Shown here: piece by piece, positions 13,501 to 16,744 of the stretch
Layout: every line of letters begins with the position of its first letter
Position numbering within the stretch: the first letter of the stretch is position 1
NCBI GenBank assembly: GCA_016293645.1
Contig: JAEDDW010000040.1
Coordinates: 1 to 16,744, forward strand
Length of the DNA stretch: 16,744 nt
Source of the DNA: Treponema sp.
GTDB taxonomy: Bacteria; Spirochaetota; Spirochaetia; Treponematales; Treponemataceae
Direction: 5' to 3'
The notes under the pieces: generated by a model
Database searches by the model: none
Told to the model about the DNA's origin: nothing
The model's input: only the letters and a program-made list of their open reading frames with translations
Made by a program: the position numbers and the translations under genes

Positions 13501-15747
13501 CTAGTCAGTAACTGTAAGGAGAAGGGCCTTTGTTCTCATTTCTGTACCCTTCTTGAATGTGAACTTAACCTGGAATGTACCTGTATCGATGTTATTCCAT
13601 GTGAATACAGTTGCAGTACCAAGATCTTCAATAGCGGTTCCAGGCTTTGTTTCGCTGAAGATTGGATATTCACCGTTGAAGAGCTCAAGCTTGATGCTGT
13701 CAAACTTACCGCCAGAACCTTCACCTGCATCAGCATCCCATGTACCGCCAAGCTTTTCACAGAGCTTCATGTTATCATTTGGTACAGTTACAGAGAACTT
13801 GAGTGTATTCTTTGCATTTGCAAATGATACAGCAGCAAACTTGCTGCCAGTTACAGCATATGTATTTGGAGTCTCTGCAGCATCTTCTGCTCCAAACCAG
13901 TCAGCAGCTGGCTCGAGGATTGACTTGTCTTCAAGTTCCATTGTTGCCTGCTGGTTGTAGTTTGCCCACCAGTCAACATTTGATGCAGTAAGGACAACAT
14001 GGCCGTCTGCTTCTTTGTCATTGTATCTCCAAGGTGTTCCTGAACCATCAAAACCACCGTCTGGAACACGTGACTTACCGTTTACAGTATCCTGGTTCCA
14101 TGATGAAATTGGAAGACCGTTCTTCTGGAGAGCATTGTCGGCAAACTTCCACAATGGAGCACCTGTCTTGAGGGCATCAATTGCTGTTGTACTCTGAGCA
14201 AAGTATACAACCTTGTTGATTTTGTCCCTGTTGTACTTGCCTCCTGCAACGTTAGCCTTGACTGCTGCAACCTTTTCTGCAAATGTTGTTGCTGTAATAG
14301 CAGCTGCAGGTTCTGTAGCCCATGAACCACCCTGTACGTGGTATATAAAGCGTGTAAGACCAAGACAGTCTGAAAGTGTTGCCTTTGTTGCTCCGTCCTT
14401 CTGCATACCAGTCTTAAAGTCTCCGTCAACTGCATTCCAACCGTAGAAATATGAAAGATTATCAACTGTAACCTTTGCCTTTTCAAGTCTCGCTTCTTCA
14501 ACAACGTTTACTGCAGGATCTGCAATTTTGCAGACAACAGGAGCAGATACACCAGCATCATTCACCGCCCAGATACGTGCAGAATACTTGTGTCCCAATG
14601 GGAGGCGGAGTACTACACAGTCATTGTTTCTCATCAATGATCCGTCTACATAGTAAAGCTCATCCTTGAATACTTCACTGTCGTAGTATACAGCTGAAGC
14701 ACTTTCATCCCATGTTGCTCCAGAGCCAACAATATTATCAGCATCCTCAAGAACTTCCTGAATCTGGATCCTGAATCCTGCTTCGTTATTTGCCTTGTCT
14801 TCCCATGTGAATACACAGCTGAAAGTATCCGGTGCATAGTTTGGAGCATCAATCGTTGTATCATCCCATGATGCAAAGAACTTTTCTGGAGCTTTAGGAA
14901 CAACATCGATGATTGGAGGAACAGCAACTGTACAGTCAGTCGTCTTTCCAGGAACAACAACAAGGGCGTCACTGTAGATGAATTTCTTTCCGTTTGCAAG
15001 GGTGATTGTAACGGCAAAGTCATAGATACCGGCAGGAACGGAAGCCCCGGATTCCCCACCAAATGCAATTGGTCCTGCACCAAAAGCAGAAGCACTAGCC
15101 GGAGCTGCAGGATAAAGTTTTCCTGAAAGGGCTTCTCCGCTTACAAGGTTGTAAAGTCCTGCCTGGATTGTAGACCCATCTGGAAGAGTCCATCCGTCAA
15201 GAGTAACATCACCCTTTACAGTACCATTACCTGTAAGGCCAACAGAAGTAAGGTAGAATTTTGCGGCAGATGAATAAGATGTAAGGTCTACATGTGCACG
15301 GGCCACAAGCAAAGCCTTCTTGAAGGCTTCTGCAAAATTATTTTCAACCTGGCCTCCTTCCGTAGATACAAACAAGGTCAATGCCCAGTTGTATGGCTTA
15401 AGGTCCATTGTAAATGCACCTGTTGCATCATCGATGTTTTCAATCTCAATAAGTTCTTTACCATCTCCTTTTCCAGTCTTCTGGCCGTTTGTTGCTTCTC
15501 CATAAAGATAGAAGTGCAACGTGTCATCTGTCAGCGAAAAAGCATCAGGCAAGATAGTACGTGTTTCATCTGCCTTGAAGTGCTCGCTGTAGTTTTCAAC
15601 AAGACCGGAAATGCTTCTTGCAGAAACATCCGGAGCCTTAGGTGCGCCGTCATCAACAGACGCATCCGACAACATAGAGCATCCGCTAAAAATAGCCAAT
15701 GCTGCTGACAAGAGAATTGCTGGAGTCAAAATCTTAAATTTTTTCAT
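13501..15747 (-). CDS. Large lipoprotein with fibronectin III-like module (paralogue 2)
   Basis: A 748-residue exported lipoprotein, function unknown. Signal peptide MKKFKILTPAILLSAALAIF with lipobox IFSGC puts the lipidated cysteine at C23. Residues about 50-280 form the module shared with paralogue 1: ENY...RTILP, YLYGEATNG, LKPYNWALTLFV, FYLTSVGLTGNG, VTLDGW, and PAGIYDFAVTITL. Residues 284-408 look fibronectin III-like (VVPKAPEKF, VFTWEDKANNEAGFRIQI, SARIWAVNDAG). The C-terminal 340 residues are rich in A, D, N and W, with a final beta-rich part containing KFDSIKLELFNG. The reading frame extends to 15855, but the ATG at 15747 has GGAGG eight bases upstream and gives a proper signal peptide. 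The gene is preceded by an inverted-repeat element. Confidence 0.82.
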   Translation of the reverse strand: MKKFKILTPAILLSAALAIFSGCSMLSDASVDDGAPKAPDVSARSISGLVENYSEHFKADETRTILPDAFSLTDDTLHFYLYGEATNGQKTGKGDGKELIEIENIDDATGAFTMDLKPYNWALTLFVSTEGGQVENNFAEAFKKALLVARAHVDLTSYSSAAKFYLTSVGLTGNGTVKGDVTLDGWTLPDGSTIQAGLYNLVSGEALSGKLYPAAPASASAFGAGPIAFGGESGASVPAGIYDFAVTITLANGKKFIYSDALVVVPGKTTDCTVAVPPIIDVVPKAPEKFFASWDDTTIDAPNYAPDTFSCVFTWEDKANNEAGFRIQIQEVLEDADNIVGSGATWDESASAVYYDSEVFKDELYYVDGSLMRNNDCVVLRLPLGHKYSARIWAVNDAGVSAPVVCKIADPAVNVVEEARLEKAKVTVDNLSYFYGWNAVDGDFKTGMQKDGATKATLSDCLGLTRFIYHVQGGSWATEPAAAITATTFAEKVAAVKANVAGGKYNRDKINKVVYFAQSTTAIDALKTGAPLWKFADNALQKNGLPISSWNQDTVNGKSRVPDGGFDGSGTPWRYNDKEADGHVVLTASNVDWWANYNQQATMELEDKSILEPAADWFGAEDAAETPNTYAVTGSKFAAVSFANAKNTLKFSVTVPNDNMKLCEKLGGTWDADAGEGSGGKFDSIKLELFNGEYPIFSETKPGTAIEDLGTATVFTWNNIDTGTFQVKFTFKKGTEMRTKALLLTVTD

Positions 15748-15798
15748 AACCCCGTCCTCCGAAAAATTTTTTTTGAGGCTGAAAAACATAAATCCAGA

Positions 15799-15812
15799 GG
15801 GAATAAATTCCC
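15799..15812. other. Short palindrome upstream of a lipoprotein gene
   Basis: GGGAATAAATTCCC, 5-bp arms with a 4-base centre, lies about 50 bp upstream of the lipoprotein start at 15747 and beside the larger inverted repeat. It could be an operator; this is a weak call. Confidence 0.25.
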
Positions 15813-15817
15813 GCAAA

Positions 15818-15898
15818 GTGTCACTCTGAACTGCAGCTTCAGACGGCCCTTGCAATTTTTTGTCGCTGAACCCCCGAAGCTATAGTTCAGGGTGACAC
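15818..15898. repeat. Inverted-repeat element in the lipoprotein leader
   Basis: Arms of 23 bases (15818-15840 and 15876-15898) match at 20 positions around a 35-nt loop. The conserved part is GTGTCAC-y-CTGAACT..AGCTTC against its complement. It resembles the widespread CACCCTGAACT/TTCAGGG type of dispersed intergenic palindrome. It sits 70-150 bp upstream of the lipoprotein start at 15747, so it could affect either the end of the previous transcript or this leader. The 255-bp gap 15748-16002 holds no convincing gene. Confidence 0.55.
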
Positions 15899-15987
15899 CT
15901 GTCAGTTCAGCATAACACTTTCCGTTTTCAGTTTTCAAAATCGCATCCAAAAAGGCAACGCCACATGAATGCAAAACCTCTATTTTC

Positions 15988-16005
15988 TAGCGGAATGCTC
16001 CGCTA
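15988..16005 (-). terminator. Hairpin over the stop codon of the small lipoprotein gene
   Basis: TAGCGGA (15988-15994) and TCCGCTA (15999-16005) form a perfect 7-bp stem with a 4-nt loop. On the minus strand the stem starts with the gene's own TAG stop. Sequence after the stem is A- and T-rich but lacks a clean U-tract, so termination is uncertain. Confidence 0.4.
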
Positions 16006-16497
16006 TTCTACATTTGTACCAGAGAGCCTGTCGATCTGCTTGTGGTCATAGACAAAGACATAGGCCTCATCCATGAACGTCTCTCCGCTTTCAACAGTAA
16101 GCACGAGAGTAAGGCAGTAAGTACCCTCCTGGATTTCAGGATAATCAGACACCTGGAGCACAAAGTTCTTTACCATGGTCTTGTATACTACAGTCTTCAA
16201 ACCTGACGACTTGTTCAGTTTTGTAAGACTCCATGAAAAAGATGCACCTCTGTCAGATGACGGAATATTAAGGGACGCATTCAGCGCAACAAAATATTCC
16301 GGCAGCAGAAGATTATCCGGATTATAGCCAAGATCACCAGGCTCAAGTGCCTTTGGATCAGGCTGTACCTTCATAAAACTGTCGTTGTAATCCTCCAGCA
16401 TCTGGTCGATGCTGTTCATGCAGCTGGTCGTGAAGACCGCAAACAGAACTACAAGTACAGACGCAAGATACCGGAAGTTTGTTCTGTGAAAAAACAT
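16003..16497 (-). CDS. Small lipoprotein, unknown function
   Basis: A 164-residue exported lipoprotein. The signal peptide (MFFHRTNFRYLASVLVVLFA) ends in VFTTSC, making C26 the probable lipidation site. The mature part opens with an acidic, proline-containing linker, then a beta-rich region. Its end, about 130-155 (EGTYCLTLVLTVESGETF, then DEAYVFVYD), resembles the GxYxLTVxF...V.V strand pair in the two large lipoproteins downstream. It may therefore be a single-domain relative; this is a motif-level inference. The ATG at 16497 lies nine bases after GGAGG; a TTG at 16500 is also possible. It is first in the row of three same-strand lipoprotein genes. No enzyme motif is visible. Confidence 0.72.
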   Translation of the reverse strand: MFFHRTNFRYLASVLVVLFAVFTTSCMNSIDQMLEDYNDSFMKVQPDPKALEPGDLGYNPDNLLLPEYFVALNASLNIPSSDRGASFSWSLTKLNKSSGLKTVVYKTMVKNFVLQVSDYPEIQEGTYCLTLVLTVESGETFMDEAYVFVYDHKQIDRLSGTNVE

Positions 16498-16744
16498 CAA
16501 AACCGGCCTCCGGGAATTTTCAATGCACGGAAATCAAAAAAAGAGAAAGATAGAAGAAAATGTTTAAAACTAAGTATTTTATGTTTCACCTTTCTTATTC
16601 CGTACGGTATCCTCTCCCACCCATGCGGACTAAAAAACAGCTTACCAAATACATTTTCGGCAGACTGTCCTCTTAACTTTAATGCAATTTTTGCAAAATT
16701 CAAAAATTTTGTTGGAAAATTTTAACAGTGATAACAATAAGTTA
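16498..16744. other. Leader region of the small lipoprotein, no credible gene
   Basis: AT-rich upstream DNA. On the minus strand TGTTAAAAT (16719-16727) looks like an extended -10, but its -35 would lie at or beyond the window edge. This would give a leader of about 200 nt. CAAAATT/AATTTTG (16694-16700 with 16705-16711) is a small hairpin, and CCGTACGG near 16601-16608 is a palindrome. A 68-codon open frame ending at 16497 is discussed under findings. Confidence 0.3.

Overview
The window looks like chromosomal DNA of a spirochaete, most likely a host-associated Treponema. This is inferred from moderate G+C, three lipoproteins with relaxed spirochaetal lipoboxes (FTGC, FSGC, TTSC), treponema-style multidomain GGDEF proteins, and abundant intergenic palindromic repeats. 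No rRNA, tRNA, CRISPR array, integrase or transposase gene was found. The genus is an inference, not something the sequence proves.

Layout. (1) 1-3535: a YkgJ-type cysteine-cluster protein (+) converges on a minus-strand group of a membrane diguanylate cyclase, a TIM-barrel sugar isomerase/epimerase-like protein and a VanZ-like membrane protein. (2) 3536-4621: a gene-free stretch with a 120-bp MITE-like palindrome, then a GNAT acetyltransferase (-), divergent from the next gene. (3) 4622-6445: a second, soluble diguanylate cyclase (PAS-like, PAS-like, GAF, GGDEF). (4) 6446-6691: a 140-bp nested palindrome followed by a strong sigma70-type promoter for valS. (5) 6692-10846: valS, a single-domain SpoT-type HD hydrolase, and a convergent AlkD-like DNA-repair protein. 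(6) 10847-11398: no gene; two tandem-repeat families (22 bp and 19 bp) apparently grown from the two arms of one palindromic element. (7) 11399-16497: three minus-strand lipoprotein genes, two of them clear paralogues, separated by different hairpin-forming elements.

How it fits together. The two GGDEF proteins are linked by a homologous accessory domain, C-terminal in one and N-terminal in the other. They appear to differ in c-di-GMP product inhibition: the I-site RxxD is present in the second and absent in the first. The HD hydrolase lies 115 bp after valS; a link between charging and alarmone turnover is possible but unproven. The lipoproteins look like a surface or periplasmic family built from a shared beta-rich N-terminal module and a fibronectin-III-like module.

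The least ordinary material is between genes. Most larger gaps hold a different inverted-repeat element, and at one locus the arms have expanded into arrays. No complete new defence or mobile system is evident. The best candidates for follow-up are the expanded-arm repeat locus, the nested palindrome before valS, and the shared domain of the two cyclases.
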